Source: Chloroflexota bacterium (GTDB taxonomy: Bacteria > Chloroflexota > Anaerolineae > DTPP01). Taken from it: a stretch of DNA of 7,751 nt. The notes beneath the pieces are model-generated. The model did no database searches, had not been told where the DNA came from, and was given only the letters and a program-made list of their open reading frames with translations. Of the stretch, positions 7,501 through 7,751 are shown piece after piece (position 1 is the first letter of the stretch; each line of letters starts with the position of its first letter). The stretch lies in assembly GCA_012514615.1 (NCBI GenBank), contig JAAYZY010000645.1:1-7751 (forward strand), written 5' to 3'. The position numbers were made by a program, and so were the translations under genes.

Positions 7501-7751
7501 AGCGTACAGCAGGAGTCTGAGAGCGGGGGGGTCTACTGGACCTTCGCGGTGGAGGACGTGCCCGTCTACACCACCACGGTGACCACCGACAACAGCGGCC
7601 ATGCCCTGGTGTCGTTCACGCCGGAGAAGGGCGGCACCTACAAGATCGTGGCCAAGGGCAAAGACGCCAGGGGGAATGAGGTGCGCTCGTCCACCTACCT
7701 CTGTGTGAGCGCCAGCAAGGATGAGTTCATCTGTTGGCGGCAAGAAGACCA
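4531..7751 (+). CDS. Alpha-2-macroglobulin-like lipoprotein with N-terminal Big_5 Ig domains, 3' partial
   Basis: Bacterial A2Ms are thought to trap proteases in the cell envelope through a bait region and, in one class, a reactive thioester. The 1073 visible residues begin with a lipoprotein signal (hydrophobic about 11-22, lipobox VTSC, lipidated Cys24, Gln at +2). A Pro/Thr-rich linker (25-74) follows. Four SbsA/Big_5-type Ig domains cover about 76-170, 171-275, 276-378 and 379-477; each has a P-x-x-G opening, a central V-x-F-x-x-P-M or similar strand and a Y-x-V/A closing strand ending in F-R or F-T-T. Macroglobulin domains fill the rest. Residues 597-660 resemble the LVVT...VWVTDL-TGQPVSGV module. 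MG2 begins at about 712 with TDRPIYRPGQTVYWKAFLR, the family signature. EYRKPEYEVQV...YYFGGPV (805-842) matches the next MG domain. The gene continues past the window, so the bait region, the CxEQ thioester and the receptor-like domain are not seen. It lies 39 nt after pbpC with its own strong ribosome site. The family is very secure; whether it is the thioester (YfhM-like) or non-thioester (YfaS-like) type is unresolved, with the pbpC pairing favouring the former. Confidence 0.94.
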   Translation, partial: MYARSPFFRSLTLLMLAAMLVTSCQPAAPSSAPPPVRVPGQVVETTPPTQGPTSAAPTAQAPTVPPTQAPLPPAPPVLVSYEPARGQEVPSMTPVVMRFDQPMEERSVKSAFRISPAVAGDVRVDGQVVQFVPSAPYQRGARYEVTLDGIAQSQSGLPLGRPFTVAFRASSYLEVAQVQPAEGTPEVEPQPLITVAFNRPVVPMTAIDEQDDLPQPLVLEPAVAGQGEWLNTSIYTFRPDKPLASGAIYTATVAAGLRDVSGLQLEKDFQWSFTTVVPKVLDNAPLGDLVKPTEPISMTFSYPMDRTSVEEMFALRAKGNDSSVAGAFRWADDRTVAFQPTKALDWGVEYTAELQAGAKAAKGQGVTVEDISWTFRVVPLPAIKRTDPADGDNAAFPGTGINVEFVSPMDFKTIMPNTTILPEPTEVYSYWDEYENRLYISWGIEASTAYTVTFGAKMADPYGNTLGKDVVVRFRTRDYDPSFWMMAPDRVGVYSAYTDTLTYVRYRNMEELEFSLYRVSGERFLDVNSKDTWQKWDRYRPSSDDLLRTWTLDASDAPRNKTQVAAVALTEEPGALEPGLYYLEINGSSASSVNVDSARHMLVVTRWNMVLKHSADDALVWVTDLTTGQPVSGVDLVISDGGELRLEGRTDADGLFHGEFPLRENLWESLVVLAQDGDATVAVSSDWGEGISPWNFNVSTEMWRYPYVGYAYTDRPIYRPGQTVYWKAFLRGDEDADYTLPTAGDEVTVIISDAEGKQIQQAAYPLNAMGTVHGELALDTEASLGYYYISVRYDSHEFGANFQVAEYRKPEYEVQVQTDKPAYVQGDFIETKVSASYYFGGPVKEAKVRWSLLSADFAFGSQKHPGYGFNDWEWTERDRMTNYGEMIAQGEGLTDAEGNFTFRVPAEISKYSMSQRFTLDVFITDVNNQDVASRADVVVHKGEFYLGLKPDRYVGVAGEKESVHLISVNSEAMTVTQVPATVVVNEHRWYSVQQESESGGVYWTFAVEDVPVYTTTVTTDNSGHALVSFTPEKGGTYKIVAKGKDARGNEVRSSTYLCVSASKDEFICWRQED

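Noticed and set aside
5791..7743. 650-codon open frame on the minus strand opposite the A2M gene
   Set aside because: It is codon-aligned with the sense gene, so its stops correspond to sense codons TTA, CTA and TCA, which this GC-rich gene avoids; it ends exactly at a rare sense CTA at 5791. Its product is a His/Val/Gly/Arg-rich shadow with no recognisable domain, while the sense frame has clear A2M motifs.
1..7751. tRNA, rRNA, CRISPR, insertion sequence or attachment site
   Set aside because: No transposase-like frame, no regularly spaced direct repeats, no terminal inverted repeats and no tRNA-like cloverleaf were seen; nearly all the sequence is accounted for by the three genes.

Overview
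The window is a GC-rich bacterial stretch with three genes, all on the + strand. It holds the 3' end of a large Ig-like repeat protein, a complete bifunctional penicillin-binding protein of the PbpC (PBP1C) type, and the 5' two-thirds or so of an alpha-2-macroglobulin-like (A2M) lipoprotein that runs off the right edge. The taxon cannot be read directly. High GC, a Pro/Thr-rich lipoprotein linker, SbsA/Big_5-type Ig domains on the A2M and a long Hydin/BACON-like repeat protein together fit an Anaerolineae/Caldilineae-type Chloroflexota, but this is a low-confidence inference.

Layout. Positions 2-1768: open from the left edge, encoding five complete ~102-residue repeats plus part of a sixth, with no sign of an N-terminus. 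Positions 1769-2037: a non-coding gap with a short GC-rich hairpin just after the stop codon, a G-run cluster that fits the G-quadruplex pattern, and a strong 10-bp hairpin about 80 nt before the next gene. Positions 2038-4491: pbpC-like gene, with a membrane anchor, GT51 glycosyltransferase, transpeptidase and PbpC C-terminal domain, all with intact catalytic motifs. Positions 4492-4530: a short intercistronic spacer with a small hairpin and a near-ideal Shine-Dalgarno. Positions 4531-7751: A2M lipoprotein with signal peptide and lipobox Cys24, a Pro/Thr linker, four Big_5-type domains and then macroglobulin domains including a clear MG2 signature. The thioester region lies beyond the window.

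How it works together. Pairing of pbpC with a bacterial A2M is a known arrangement (pbpC-yfhM in Escherichia coli). It is interpreted as a periplasmic defence and repair pair: the A2M traps invading proteases and PBP1C repairs peptidoglycan at the breach. The 39-nt gap and common strand here support co-transcription. The upstream repeat protein is probably a separate unit, since a 269-nt gap and a hairpin separate it from pbpC.

I see no RNA gene, insertion sequence, CRISPR array or att site. The very long minus-strand open frames are explained by codon bias in the real genes. The points most worth following are the Ig-decorated A2M paired with PbpC in a possibly monoderm lineage, the unclassified repeat protein, and the structured leader in front of pbpC.
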